DNA of 64,000 nucleotides, from assembly GCF_025639885.1 (NCBI RefSeq), contig NZ_CP106738.1, positions 2,914,001-2,978,000 of the forward strand, in the 5' to 3' direction. The position numbers were made by a program, and so were the translations under genes. Below the pieces are notes generated by a model. It had not been told where the DNA came from. It did not search any database and saw only the letters and a program-made list of their open reading frames with translations. This DNA comes from Roseovarius pelagicus. Its GTDB lineage: Bacteria; Pseudomonadota; Alphaproteobacteria; Rhodobacterales; Rhodobacteraceae. Shown here in pieces: positions 1 to 8,978 of this stretch (its first letter is position 1; the number at the start of each line of letters is the position of its first letter).

Positions 1-93
1 CGACCATTCACCGCTGCGCGATGCGGGACGGAGGTGCGTCAGAGATAACTGTTGTGTGATATTGCTTCGGAGGTTCCGGTCTGATCGGCTTGT

Positions 94-1281
94 TCAGCTT
101 ACACGTGACAGCAAGCCGCCAGGTTGTCGACAAATACGGCCTTCGATTTCGAGATCGACAAGAACGGGTGCAACACTGCGCGCGGGAGCACCGAGATCGC
201 GGATCAGTTGATCTTCGGCCAGTGGTGACGGGCCGAGTCGGTCGAGGATCACGTCATGCAGATCTGCCGTTTCGCGCAGGCTGCGCCGGTCTGCGGGCCG
301 TTCCCGATCGTCGGCAGCACTCGGGTTGCTTGCGGTTTCTGGTGAAACGGGCAGATCCAGTTGTATGCGTCTGGTATCCGGGTCAGCAGTTTGCGGCAGC
401 GCCTCGATTACATCGGTCGCATTGCGAACCAGACGCGCACCATCACGGATCAGCATGTTACAGCCCGCCGTGCGTGCGTCAAAGGGATGCCCCGGCACCG
501 CCATAACATCCCGCCCCTGATCAAGCGCATTGCGCGCCGTGATCAAAGAGCCGGATTTGGCCGCAGCCTCGATGATCACCACCGCCTGCGCTATGCCGCT
601 GATAATGCGGTTGCGGGTTGGAAAGTGTCGGGCCTGAGGGACCGTGCCCATCGGTTGCTCTGACAGACGTATTCCGGTGCGCGCAACATCATCGGCCAAG
701 CGTGCATTCTCTGCAGGGTATAGGATGTCGACGCCGCCTGCGAGTATCGCGACGGTCCCGGTTTTCAACGTTGCTGTATGCGCTGCGGCATCGACGCCGC
801 GCGCCAGCCCGGACACGACGACATAGCCCTGCTGCGCCAGATCGCTGGCCAGCGCCCGTGCCATGCGTGTGCCCAATGATGAGGCATTGCGCGCGCCGAC
901 CAGAGCAACCATGGGGCGTGCGAGTATGGCGGTATCCCCAATGGCCCACAGCATTGGCGGCGCATCGGGAATGCTGCGCAACAGACTGGGATACTCGGCA
1001 TCGGTGATAAATATTTGCCGCGCCCCGCTGGCATGTCCGGCGCGGCGCTCAGCATGGATCACCCCTTCGGGGCAAACACTATAATCCGTAACACCTGCCG
1101 CGCGGGCAATTTCGGGCAGCGCCTCTAGCGCGGCTTGTGCCGTGCCGTGTTCAGCAAGCAACCGATAGAAGGTTGCGATCCCGACACGCCGGGAGCGCAA
1201 CAGACGGAGCCACGACACCCGATCATCTTCCGTGGTGGGTGGGAGTGGGGGGTGAGTGGAAGGATGTGTATCCTCGGTCAT
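94..1281 (-). CDS. dprA: DNA-processing protein DprA (Smf)
   Basis: Loads RecA onto incoming single-stranded DNA during natural transformation. The 395-residue product has the DprA Rossmann core: VGARN near residue 128, SGLARGVDAAAH at about 157-168, FPTRNRIISG at about 210-219 and SGSLITAR at about 243-250. A C-terminal winged-helix (DprA_WH) segment covers roughly 335-395. I chose the ATG at 1281, behind a GGAG-type ribosome site, rather than an upstream in-frame ATG at 1377, because homologues begin near the TEDDRVSWLRLLRSRRVG segment. Transcription runs off the left edge side, where topA or plsY often sits in relatives; neither is visible here. Confidence 0.95.
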   Translation of the reverse strand: MTEDTHPSTHPPLPPTTEDDRVSWLRLLRSRRVGIATFYRLLAEHGTAQAALEALPEIARAAGVTDYSVCPEGVIHAERRAGHASGARQIFITDAEYPSLLRSIPDAPPMLWAIGDTAILARPMVALVGARNASSLGTRMARALASDLAQQGYVVVSGLARGVDAAAHTATLKTGTVAILAGGVDILYPAENARLADDVARTGIRLSEQPMGTVPQARHFPTRNRIISGIAQAVVIIEAAAKSGSLITARNALDQGRDVMAVPGHPFDARTAGCNMLIRDGARLVRNATDVIEALPQTADPDTRRIQLDLPVSPETASNPSAADDRERPADRRSLRETADLHDVILDRLGPSPLAEDQLIRDLGAPARSVAPVLVDLEIEGRICRQPGGLLSRVS

Positions 1282-1377
1282 CGCAGCTCCGCCTGATTGC
1301 AAGAGGACATTAGGCAGCGCAGGGTTAATGGCGGGTAAACCAAAACGGGGCATTTCAGAAATGATCTCTGAAATCAC

Positions 1378-1563
1378 CTAACGTATTGATTTACATTTCC
1401 AACATAGCAGGGGGCCTAACAGGTAATGTAGGGCTTCTATCCTGCTTCTCGCCGTAGCAGTTCCAGTCAGCACATCATTGGCCCGACGATTCGTAGCAAA
1501 TGGTGTGAACGCTTCCACCTGGCCCGTAGATGCATTTGCCGGAGGTATTCACGCGCAGCGCGC
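1378..1563. other. Intergenic, no gene seen
   Basis: This spacer lies between two minus-strand genes, dprA and tldD. I see no credible reading frame, RNA gene or clear hairpin terminator. It presumably contains the dprA promoter. Confidence 0.5.
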
Positions 1564-2985
1564 TCAGGTCGCCGAACCGCCCACAGTCAGACCGCCAATC
1601 ATCACGGTCGGCTGGCCGACGCCCACGGGCACCCATTGGCCTTGCTTGCCGCAATTCCCCATGCCGGGATCAAGCGCCATGTCACTGCCGAGCGCCCTGA
1701 TCTGGTTGAGCGCAGTCGCGCCATCGCCGATCAGGGTGGCCCCTTTGACCGGTGCGCCAACCACGCCATTGCGAACGCGGTAGGCCTCGGTGCAGGAAAA
1801 CACGAACTTGCCGTTGGTGATGTCAACCTGCCCGCCACCAAAACCGACCGCGTAAATGCCATCCTGCAAGTCGGCCACGATGTCACCCGGTGCGGTGTCG
1901 CCACCCAGCATATAGGTGTTGGTCATGCGCGGCATCGGTGCGTGTGCATAGCTTTCGCGGCGTCCGTTTCCGGTGGGGGCGACACCCATTAGACGTGCGC
2001 TCTGACGGTCCTGCATGTAACCAACCAAAATGCCGTCCTCGATCAGGACGTTGCGGCCAGACGGCGTGCCTTCGTCGTCGAAGCTGAGGCTTCCGCGCCG
2101 ATCCGGTAGAGTGCCGTCGTCCAGCACGGTCACGCCGGGGGCTGCTATGCGTTGGCCCATCAGCCCGGCAAAGGCCGAACTGCCCTTGCGATTAAAGTCG
2201 CCTTCAAGCCCGTGGCCGATTGCCTCGTGGAGCAAGATGCCTGGCCAGCCGGGACCAAGCACCACATCCATAACACCAGCAGGGGCGGGGACGGCGTCCA
2301 GATTTACCAGCGCGATGCGCAATGCCTCGCGAGCCTTGGCCTGCCAGTCCTGCGGGGCGATGAGCCCATCTAGCCCGACACGGCCGCCGCCGCCTGATGT
2401 GCCGGTCTCGCGGCGTCCGTCCTGTTCGACGATGACCGAGACATTCACCCGGCAGAGCGGTCGTACGTCACGTAAATGAGTGCCTTCAGGCCGCAGGATC
2501 TCGACCTCTTGCAGCGTTGCGGTGATCACAGCCGTGACTTGTACGACACGCGGATCCAGCGCACGAGCAAAGGCGTCGATCTCGCGCAGCGTCTCAATCT
2601 TCGTGGGAAAGCTGACACCTGCTATGGGATCGGAATCAGTATACAACCGGGTATTCGTCGGCGCAGGCCCGACATCGAGCGTCCCACCCCCCGCGCCGAC
2701 GGCCAGTTGCGCCGTCTCGACCGCGCGGAGTAGCGCCGCTTCGGATATGTCAGTGCTATGCGCGTACCCCGCTGCCTCGCCGCGCACGGCGCGCAGGCCG
2801 AACCCTTCGCTGGCGTCATAGCTGGCAGTGCGCACTCTGCCATCGTCGAAGATCAGCGTTTCAGAGCGGCTGCGTTCCAGAAACAGCTCACCGTCATCGG
2901 CGCCACGGGTGGCAGTGCGTAGGTGCGTCAGTGCGGTTTCGGTGTCGAGGTTGGTCTCGAACGGTCGAAAAGGGGCGTCTTGCAT
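1564..2985 (-). CDS. tldD: Metalloprotease TldD
   Basis: One subunit of the TldD/TldE zinc peptidase that trims ribosomally made peptides and degrades small unfolded peptides in the cytoplasm. The 473-residue product carries the family zinc motif [11 protein letters not shown] at residues 263-273 (H263, E264, H268) and the later [12 protein letters not shown] segment typical of the family. Length matches TldD (about 470-480). No tldE (pmbA) partner is in the window. It is divergent from the cytochrome oxidase cluster and shares a 190-bp spacer with it that contains an FNR-type palindrome. Confidence 0.95.
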   Translation of the reverse strand: MQDAPFRPFETNLDTETALTHLRTATRGADDGELFLERSRSETLIFDDGRVRTASYDASEGFGLRAVRGEAAGYAHSTDISEAALLRAVETAQLAVGAGGGTLDVGPAPTNTRLYTDSDPIAGVSFPTKIETLREIDAFARALDPRVVQVTAVITATLQEVEILRPEGTHLRDVRPLCRVNVSVIVEQDGRRETGTSGGGGRVGLDGLIAPQDWQAKAREALRIALVNLDAVPAPAGVMDVVLGPGWPGILLHEAIGHGLEGDFNRKGSSAFAGLMGQRIAAPGVTVLDDGTLPDRRGSLSFDDEGTPSGRNVLIEDGILVGYMQDRQSARLMGVAPTGNGRRESYAHAPMPRMTNTYMLGGDTAPGDIVADLQDGIYAVGFGGGQVDITNGKFVFSCTEAYRVRNGVVGAPVKGATLIGDGATALNQIRALGSDMALDPGMGNCGKQGQWVPVGVGQPTVMIGGLTVGGSAT

Positions 2986-3016
2986 GTGTTTTGTCCTCGA
3001 CTGTCGACGTCTTAAA

Positions 3017-3030
3017 TTGACCTATGTCAA
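3017..3030. promoter_or_regulatory. FNR/CRP-family palindromic box (TTGAC-N4-GTCAA)
   Basis: TTGACCTATGTCAA is a perfect 5+4+5 palindrome of the type recognised by FNR/FixK/Nnr regulators. It lies in the divergent tldD-ctaC spacer, 146 bp upstream of the ctaC start. FnrL-type proteins repress low-affinity oxidases under low oxygen in related bacteria, so control of the aa3 oxidase genes is a reasonable inference. Binding has not been shown. Confidence 0.6.
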
Positions 3031-3175
3031 AAAAGCGTCTGTTTGCCGCAATCGTCATTCTTGTCTGTCGGTGCAGAATATGGTTTTAACGGGCGATGAA
3101 ACAACGGGATTCCGCCAGTGCGGCGGTTACCTCCCTCAAAAACGCGATAAACGCTTCAACCGACCAAGGTGCATC

Positions 3176-4045
3176 ATGCGATATTTTTCCAAAATGCTGG
3201 CTGCGACAGCCGCCCTGACTGCCACACCCGCATTGGCGCAGGAGAACCTCGAAATCATCGGTCGGCCGAAAGACGGCCTCATGGGCTTTCAACCCGCGGC
3301 GACTGAGCTGGCGCGCGATCTGCACTGGCTCGACAATATGGTGCTGATCGTGATCACTGCCATCAGTCTGTTTGTTGTGGCGCTGCTGGTTTACGCGATC
3401 TTGCGGTTTAACCGCCGCGCTAACCCGACGCCTGCAAAGTTCACCCACCATTCGCCGATCGAAGTCGCGTGGACGATCATCCCGATCGTGATTCTGGTCT
3501 TTATCGGCGCGTTCTCGTTGCCGGTTCTGTTCAAGCAGCAGGAAATTCCTGAAGGTGACATCAACATCAAGGTGACCGGATACCAATGGTACTGGGGCTA
3601 TGAATACACCGACCATGAGTTCGGATTTGAAAGCTTCCTGATCGGTGAAGGCAAAGTGTTGAACGATGAGGTTGTGGCAGAGCTGGAAGCGGCGGGTTAC
3701 AGCCGTGACGAATTCCTGCTGGCAACCGACACAGCCGTTGTTGTGCCTGTGAACAAGGTCGTCGTGATGCATCTTACCGGTGCAGATGTGATCCATAGCT
3801 GGACCATTCCCGCGTTTGGCGTAAAGCAGGACGCAGTGCCGGGTCGTCTGTCGCAGCTGTGGTTCAAGGCTGAACAGGAAGGCACCTATTTCGGCCAGTG
3901 TTCGGAGCTTTGCGGCAAGGATCACGCCTATATGCCGATCACCGTCAAGGTTGTGAGTCAGGATGTCTACGATGCGTGGCTGCAAGGTGCGATCGAAGAA
4001 TACGCCGGTACACCGCAGGGTTATAATGTGGCGGCCGCCGAGTGA
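3176..4045 (+). CDS. ctaC: Cytochrome c oxidase subunit II (aa3 type)
   Basis: Carries the CuA centre that accepts electrons from cytochrome c in the aa3 terminal oxidase of the inner membrane. The 289-residue product has a signal peptide ending near ALA-QEN (about residue 21), two transmembrane helices (about 54-77 and 97-119), the aromatic YQWYWGYEY patch at about 136-144, and CuA ligands H207, C242, C246, H250 and M253 in the [14 protein letters not shown] motif. I start at ATG 3176, not at the long upstream extension, because the signal peptide begins there. It heads the ctaC-ctaB-ctaG-ctaE cluster; subunit I (ctaD) is not in the window. Confidence 0.97.
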   Translation: MRYFSKMLAATAALTATPALAQENLEIIGRPKDGLMGFQPAATELARDLHWLDNMVLIVITAISLFVVALLVYAILRFNRRANPTPAKFTHHSPIEVAWTIIPIVILVFIGAFSLPVLFKQQEIPEGDINIKVTGYQWYWGYEYTDHEFGFESFLIGEGKVLNDEVVAELEAAGYSRDEFLLATDTAVVVPVNKVVVMHLTGADVIHSWTIPAFGVKQDAVPGRLSQLWFKAEQEGTYFGQCSELCGKDHAYMPITVKVVSQDVYDAWLQGAIEEYAGTPQGYNVAAAE

Positions 4046-4052
4046 TGAGACC

Positions 4053-4074
4053 AAGCCGGGCTGAAGCCCGGCTT
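4053..4074. repeat. REP-like palindrome
   Basis: A 10-bp stem (AAGCCGGGCT / AGCCCGGCTT) with a two-base loop sits just after the ctaC stop. It is the same core as the REP elements around the RAYT gene at 40.4-40.8 kb. It may also fold as an mRNA 3' hairpin protecting ctaC. Confidence 0.75.
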
Positions 4075-4084
4075 ATGGCAGTGC

Positions 4085-4103
4085 AGGCCGGGCTTCAGCC
4101 CGC
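4085..4103. repeat. REP-like palindrome, opposite loop orientation
   Basis: The core AGGCCGGGCTTCAGCCCG follows the previous copy by 10 bp. Its loop is TC where the first has GA, so the two form an inverted pair, as in BIME-type REP doublets. It lies between ctaC and ctaB. Confidence 0.7.
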
Positions 4104-4124
4104 GATAATCGTTGAAAGCATACC

Positions 4125-5069
4125 ATGACCGACGCAAGCATTCATGCCAGCAAGACCGACACTGCCGAGGCGGGGTTCGGTGATTTCTTTGCCCTGCTGA
4201 AACCGCGGGTGATGTCGCTCGTCGTGTTCACTGCGCTGGTCGGATTGGTTGCCGCACCGGGCAGCGTGCATCCGATCATCGGATTTTCCGCGATCTTGTT
4301 TATCGCAGTCGGTGGCGGTGCTTCTGGTGCGCTGAACATGTGGTGGGACGCCGACATCGACCGAATCATGAAGCGCACCAAAGGACGGCCTATTCCGACA
4401 GGCAAGATTGCTGAGGGTGAAGCCTATGCCTTTGGCATGGCGCTGGCCGGATTCGCGGTGGTCATGCTGGGGTTAGCCACGAACTTTGTTGCGGCGGGGC
4501 TGCTTGCCTTTACAATCTTTTTCTACGTGGTCGTTTACTCGATGTGGCTCAAGCGTTTGACCCCGCAGAACATTGTGATTGGTGGCGCGGCGGGCGCATT
4601 TCCTCCGATGATCGGTTGGGCGGCGGCAACAGGCAGCGTCTCCGTAGAATCAGTGCTGATGTTCGCGCTGATCTTCATGTGGACGCCACCGCATTTCTGG
4701 GCTCTCGCCCTGTTTATGAAGTCAGATTACCACAAGGCTGATGTGCCGATGCTGACGGTCACCCACGGACGCAAGGCAACGCGGGCGCATATTCTGGTCT
4801 ACACGGCATTGTTGGCGCCACTGGCGGTGGGTATCGGATTCACCTCGATTGGCGGACCGCTGTATCTGGCGGTGGCTGTGGTGCTGAATGCACTGTTCCT
4901 AAAAGGTGCATGGGATATCTGGCGGCGCGACGAGACGACGGCAGAAGCCGATAGCTACCGCACCGAGAGAAAGGTATTCCGCCTGTCGCTGATCTATCTC
5001 TTTGCTCATTTCAGCGCGATCTGGGCGCAGACCCTTCTGAACAGTTCCGGCTTCGGGGGCTGGGGATGA
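4125..5069 (+). CDS. ctaB: Protoheme IX farnesyltransferase (heme O synthase)
   Basis: Transfers a farnesyl group to heme b to make heme O, the precursor of heme A for the oxidase; integral inner-membrane UbiA-family enzyme. The 314-residue product has about nine hydrophobic helices and the prenyl-diphosphate/Mg motif [19 protein letters not shown] at residues 71-89 (N71, D75, D79). The second family motif region [20 protein letters not shown] follows near 190-210. Its stop overlaps the start of the next small gene (ATGA), indicating translational coupling. Confidence 0.97.
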   Translation: MTDASIHASKTDTAEAGFGDFFALLKPRVMSLVVFTALVGLVAAPGSVHPIIGFSAILFIAVGGGASGALNMWWDADIDRIMKRTKGRPIPTGKIAEGEAYAFGMALAGFAVVMLGLATNFVAAGLLAFTIFFYVVVYSMWLKRLTPQNIVIGGAAGAFPPMIGWAAATGSVSVESVLMFALIFMWTPPHFWALALFMKSDYHKADVPMLTVTHGRKATRAHILVYTALLAPLAVGIGFTSIGGPLYLAVAVVLNALFLKGAWDIWRRDETTAEADSYRTERKVFRLSLIYLFAHFSAIWAQTLLNSSGFGGWG

Positions 5070-5230
5070 GTTTTCGCGAGCCGCATGAGCTGCACAAACG
5101 CCGGTTCAGCCGCAATCTGGGGCTGGGATTGGTGCTGGCGGGTTTCGTCGCTCTGGTCTTTGGTCTGACCATTGCCAAGGTAAGCCAAGAGGATTTCGCA
5201 GTTCCGACACAGGGCGAGGGAACCCACTGA
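5066..5230 (+). CDS. Small single-span oxidase-cluster protein (CoxF-like)
   Basis: A 54-residue product starts [20 protein letters not shown], followed by one hydrophobic helix (about residues 19-38) and a short acidic periplasmic tail. Its ATG overlaps the ctaB stop, and its TGA overlaps the ctaG ATG, so it is tightly embedded in the operon and very likely translated. Small proteins at this position occur in other alphaproteobacterial cta clusters and are named CoxF or hypothetical. A role in oxidase assembly is inferred from position only. Confidence 0.8.
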   Translation: MSFREPHELHKRRFSRNLGLGLVLAGFVALVFGLTIAKVSQEDFAVPTQGEGTH

Positions 5231-5811
5231 TGGCGCTTGATCCTAAGACACGGACCCTGACGCAACTGGTGGGCGTCGTCGTGGTGATGGGCGCGCTGGC
5301 ATGGGCCTCGGTCCCATTCTACGATTGGTTTTGCCGGGTGACAGGCTTTGGCGGGATTCCCGGCGTGGCCCAATCTGGGTCCGATGAAATACTGGATCGG
5401 ACGATCAAGGTGCGCTTTGACGCGAGCAAAGAACGCGGCATGCCGTGGGAATTCAAGCCGGTCGTACAAGAGATGGAGTTGCACATCGGCGAAACCGGGT
5501 TGGCCTTTTATGAGGCGTATAACCCGACTGACCGCGCCATTGCAGGCCAGGCGGCGTATAACGTGACACCATACGAAGCTGGCGGATTTTTCGACAAGAT
5601 CGACTGCTTTTGCTTTACCGAGCAGGTTTTGCAACCCGGCGAACGGGTCATGATGCCGGTGACATTTCTGGTGGATCCCGCAATCGTCAGCGACAGGGAC
5701 GCGAAATACACTCACACAATCACACTCTCATACACATTCTACGAGATTGACCTGCCCGAGGCGCAGGCCGCTCTTGCACCAGATAACAAAATGGGTACAA
5801 ACCTGAACTGA
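5230..5811 (+). CDS. ctaG: Cytochrome c oxidase copper-assembly protein CtaG (Cox11)
   Basis: Inserts CuB into subunit I of the aa3 oxidase. The 193-residue product has one N-terminal membrane anchor (about residues 10-30) and a periplasmic immunoglobulin-like domain. The copper motif CFCF is present with C126 and C128, and the juxtamembrane C35 is conserved. Length is typical. The start codon overlaps the preceding stop (TGATG). Confidence 0.97.
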   Translation: MALDPKTRTLTQLVGVVVVMGALAWASVPFYDWFCRVTGFGGIPGVAQSGSDEILDRTIKVRFDASKERGMPWEFKPVVQEMELHIGETGLAFYEAYNPTDRAIAGQAAYNVTPYEAGGFFDKIDCFCFTEQVLQPGERVMMPVTFLVDPAIVSDRDAKYTHTITLSYTFYEIDLPEAQAALAPDNKMGTNLN

Positions 5812-5885
5812 GCCTCAAAATGCGTTTTGCAATTGATCCGGCTTGCGGATTTGATGCAAAGCGCACACGACATTGAAGGGGTGCG

Positions 5886-5926
5886 GGCCTTTTGCGCTTT
5901 CCCTGAGTCAGGAAATCGAAAAGGCC
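5886..5926. promoter_or_regulatory. Hairpin in the ctaG-ctaE spacer
   Basis: GGCCTTTT at 5886-5893 pairs with AAAAGGCC at 5919-5926, with an inner TTTCC/GGAAA helix. The structure ends about 20 nt before the ctaE ATG. It could be an mRNA processing or stability element; no poly-T tract follows, so it is not an obvious terminator. Confidence 0.45.
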
Positions 5927-5945
5927 TTAAAGAGGGATAGACGCG

Positions 5946-6758
5946 ATGGCACATGAAAAAAACCACGACTACCACATTCTGAACCCCTCATGGTGGCCGT
6001 TCCTCGGCGCTGTGTCAGGGTTCGTCATGCTTTACGGTGCGGTTCTGATGATCTCGCCACAAGCCGAATCAAACCAGCCATGGATGTTCCTCATCGGGCT
6101 CGTGGGCGTTCTGTACGTCATGTTTGGCTGGTGGTCCGACACCATTGCAGAGAACCAGGCGGGCGATCATACGCCGGTGGTCCGTATCGGGCTGCGCTAT
6201 GGTTTCATCATGTTCATCATGTCCGAAGTCATGTTCTTTTCGGCGTGGTTCTGGAGCTTTTTCAAGCATGCCATGTATCCAATGGGCCCAATGTCACCCA
6301 TCAAGGACGCTGTTTGGCCGCCTGTCGGGATCGAGACATTTGATCCGTGGCACCTGCCGCTGATCAACACGCTGATCCTGCTCTGCTCTGGCGCTGCTGC
6401 CACTTGGGCGCACCATGCGCTGGTTCATGAGAACAACCGCAGCGACATGAAATGGGGCCTGATCATCGCGATTGCTCTTGGGGCGCTGTTCACAGTGTTT
6501 CAGGCGTATGAGTATAGCCACGCTGCCTTTGGCTTCTCCGGCAACATCTACGGCGCGAACTTCTTTATGGCGACGGGCTTTCACGGGGCGCATGTTCTGA
6601 TAGGAACGATCTTTCTCTTCGTATGCCTGATGCGGGTGCTGCGCGGCCACTTTACCCCTGATAACCATATCGGTTTCGAGGCGGCAGCATGGTACTGGCA
6701 CTTTGTGGACGTGGTCTGGCTGTTTCTGTTCGCCGCTGTCTACATCTGGGGCGGCTGA
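5946..6758 (+). CDS. ctaE: Cytochrome c oxidase subunit III
   Basis: Structural subunit that stabilises the aa3 oxidase core. The 270-residue product begins [20 protein letters not shown], the usual family opening, and has about seven hydrophobic helices ending in the conserved segment [25 protein letters not shown]. It is separated from ctaG by a 134-bp spacer containing a hairpin and is followed by a strong terminator, so it ends the first part of the cluster. Confidence 0.97.
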   Translation: MAHEKNHDYHILNPSWWPFLGAVSGFVMLYGAVLMISPQAESNQPWMFLIGLVGVLYVMFGWWSDTIAENQAGDHTPVVRIGLRYGFIMFIMSEVMFFSAWFWSFFKHAMYPMGPMSPIKDAVWPPVGIETFDPWHLPLINTLILLCSGAAATWAHHALVHENNRSDMKWGLIIAIALGALFTVFQAYEYSHAAFGFSGNIYGANFFMATGFHGAHVLIGTIFLFVCLMRVLRGHFTPDNHIGFEAAAWYWHFVDVVWLFLFAAVYIWGG

Positions 6759-6844
6759 CGATTATTCGACGAGAATCGTGCGCTTTTCCATTGGATGACG
6801 ATCTCTGCCTGTCACGAGCGCACGAGAGTATTTGAACAAAAAAC

Positions 6845-6880
6845 AAGATGCGGAGGGCATGCCTTCCGCATCTTCTGTTT
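6845..6880 (+). terminator. Rho-independent-like terminator after ctaE
   Basis: AAGATGCGGAGGGC at 6845-6858 pairs with GCCTTCCGCATCTT at 6861-6874 (14 bp with one G-U), followed by CTGTTT. It lies 86 bp after ctaE and 15 bp before the SURF1 start, so it may attenuate readthrough into the next genes. Confidence 0.75.
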
Positions 6881-6894
6881 GAAGTGAGGGAACC

Positions 6895-7593
6895 GTGCAG
6901 AGGCGTATAGCAGTACCACTGGTCTTCGGGGTGATCGGGACAGCAATCCTGATAGGTCTGGGTTTGTGGCAGGTTCAGCGGCTGGATGAAAAAGAAACCG
7001 AGCTTGCCAGAATTGATGCACGGATCGCGGATGCGCCGGTCGGATTGCCGCAGTCGCCCAGTGAAACCGTGGACAAATATCGCGCGGTGAAGATGGAAGG
7101 TACGTTCCTGAGACCGGAACTGCATGTTTTGGTCGGGATCAAGGATATCGGCGCCGGGTATCGCGTGATCCAGCCTTATGAGACCGACGGGCGACGCATC
7201 TTAGTGGATCGCGGATTTATCAAGTTGGACGCCAAGGATGATGAACGCACGCCGGGTCCGGCGCAGGTCATCGGTAATCTGCACTGGCCCGACGAAGTTG
7301 ACGGCTATACACCTGCCCCGGACGAGGCGCGCGCGATCTGGTTTGCACGAGATATCCCAGCGATGGCTGATGCGCTGGGAACCGAGCCGTTGCTGGTGGT
7401 CGCGCGGCAGGAAGCTTCGCCGATGGCGAGCCGCGTGAGGGCGTTGCCTGTAGATAGCGCAGGAATCCCGAATGACCACTTGCAATACGCGATTACATGG
7501 TTCTCTTTGGCGGTGATCTGGGCAGGTATGACTGGCTATTTTCTATGGCGCACAGCGGGTACGACGCGTGCTGCGAAAGGTAAGGCGACATGA
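6895..7593 (+). CDS. SURF1 family oxidase assembly protein
   Basis: Helps heme A insertion into subunit I of the aa3 oxidase. The 232-residue product has the family layout: an N-terminal helix (about 8-25), a periplasmic domain with GIKDIGAGYRVIQPY and RILVDRGFI, and a C-terminal helix (about 199-218). It uses a GTG start behind GAGGG. It overlaps thrC by four bases (ATGA), so oxidase assembly and threonine synthesis genes are translated together here. Confidence 0.93.
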   Translation: MQRRIAVPLVFGVIGTAILIGLGLWQVQRLDEKETELARIDARIADAPVGLPQSPSETVDKYRAVKMEGTFLRPELHVLVGIKDIGAGYRVIQPYETDGRRILVDRGFIKLDAKDDERTPGPAQVIGNLHWPDEVDGYTPAPDEARAIWFARDIPAMADALGTEPLLVVARQEASPMASRVRALPVDSAGIPNDHLQYAITWFSLAVIWAGMTGYFLWRTAGTTRAAKGKAT

Positions 7594-8978
7594 GATATGT
7601 ATCGACGCGGGGGCAGGCCCCGGTTCTGAGTTTTGAAGAGGCAATGCTGACGGGGCTAGCGCGTGATGGCGGGCTCTACCTGCCCGAGGCGATTCCACAC
7701 ATGGCACCTGCCGAGATCGCGGCGTTGGCGGGCCTCAGCTATGAGGAAGCGGCCTTTCGCGTGATGCGGCCCTATATCGGCGATGCCTTTACCGATGCGG
7801 AATTCGAAGCAATCATCGCGCGTGCCTATGCCGGATTTACCCATGCCGCGCGCGCCCCGCTGGTGCAACTGGGGCCGAACCATCATCTGCTTGAACTGTT
7901 CCATGGGCCGACACTGGCGTTCAAGGATTTCGCGATGCAGCTGATCGGGCAACTGTTCGAGGCGGCGCTGAAACGCAATGGCAAGCGAGTTTGTATTGTC
8001 GGGGCGACGAGTGGTGACACCGGTTCCGCCGCGATCGAGGCGTTTCGCGGGCTGGAAGCCGTTGATGTCTTTATTCTCTACCCGCAGGGGCGCGTCAGCG
8101 AGGTACAGCGCCGGCAGATGTCGACACCCGCCGAGGATAATGTACATGCATTGGCGGTCGAAGGGCATTTCGACGATTGTCAGGCGCGCGTCAAAGACAT
8201 GTTCAACGACTTCGAGTTCCGCGATGCGGTTGGCCTTGCCGGGGTGAACAGCATCAACTGGGCGCGGGTGCTGGCGCAGGTGGTGTATTATTTCACCTCT
8301 GCCGTTAGCTTGGGCGCGCCGCACCGCGAGGTGAGTTTCACCGTACCGACTGGTAATTTTGGTGACATTTTTGCGGGCTACATCGCCAAGCGCATGGGAC
8401 TGCCGATCGCGCGGCTGGTGGTGGCGACCAATCAGAATGATATTCTGCACCGCTGTCTGTCAAATGCTGAGTACAGGCCGGATGGCGTGATCCCGTCAAT
8501 CAGCCCGTCGATGGATATTCAGGTTAGTTCCAACTTTGAGCGGGCGCTGTTCGAGGCTTATGGCCGGGATGGCAGTGCAGTGGCGCAATTGATGGAAGAG
8601 CTAAAGGCAGGTGGTTTCACTGTCAGCCAAGGTGCGTTGCAGACGTTGCAGGAAAACTTTGACAGCGGACGTTGTGACGAGAATCAAACCCGCGCCGCGA
8701 TCCGGCGGACATGGGATACAACTGGCGAATTGCTTTGCCCGCATAGTGCCATTGGTGTGCATGTGGCCGAGGAACATATGGTGCCTGTGGTGCCGATGAT
8801 CACGCTGGCGACGGCGCATCCCGCCAAGTTCCCGGCGGCAGTGGAAGAGGCCAGCGGTCAGCATCCCCCCTTGCCCTCGCATATGGCGGACCTGTATGAG
8901 CGGTCGGAACGGATAACCGAGGTGGAAAACGACCTTGGCGCCATTGAGACCCTCATCAAGGAACGGACTGCCCATTGA
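7590..8978 (+). CDS. thrC: Threonine synthase
   Basis: Pyridoxal-phosphate enzyme turning O-phosphohomoserine into threonine in the cytoplasm. The 462-residue product has the N-terminal threonine-synthase segment (MRYVSTRGQAPVLSFEEA) and the cofactor lysine K112 in HGPTLAFKDFAMQ. The PLP-phosphate loop SGDTGSAAIEAF lies near 141-152. Length fits the E. coli/yeast-like class. Its TGA overlaps the TTG start of the next gene. Confidence 0.97.
   Translation: MRYVSTRGQAPVLSFEEAMLTGLARDGGLYLPEAIPHMAPAEIAALAGLSYEEAAFRVMRPYIGDAFTDAEFEAIIARAYAGFTHAARAPLVQLGPNHHLLELFHGPTLAFKDFAMQLIGQLFEAALKRNGKRVCIVGATSGDTGSAAIEAFRGLEAVDVFILYPQGRVSEVQRRQMSTPAEDNVHALAVEGHFDDCQARVKDMFNDFEFRDAVGLAGVNSINWARVLAQVVYYFTSAVSLGAPHREVSFTVPTGNFGDIFAGYIAKRMGLPIARLVVATNQNDILHRCLSNAEYRPDGVIPSISPSMDIQVSSNFERALFEAYGRDGSAVAQLMEELKAGGFTVSQGALQTLQENFDSGRCDENQTRAAIRRTWDTTGELLCPHSAIGVHVAEEHMVPVVPMITLATAHPAKFPAAVEEASGQHPPLPSHMADLYERSERITEVENDLGAIETLIKERTAH

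Noticed and set aside
2828..3175. Long N-terminal extension in frame with ctaC
   Set aside because: It crosses the divergent promoter region and the start of tldD; the signal peptide and the family's usual start are at 3176.
3086..4054. Long minus-strand open frame opposite ctaC
   Set aside because: It is a high-GC antisense shadow of ctaC with no family resemblance and no ribosome site.
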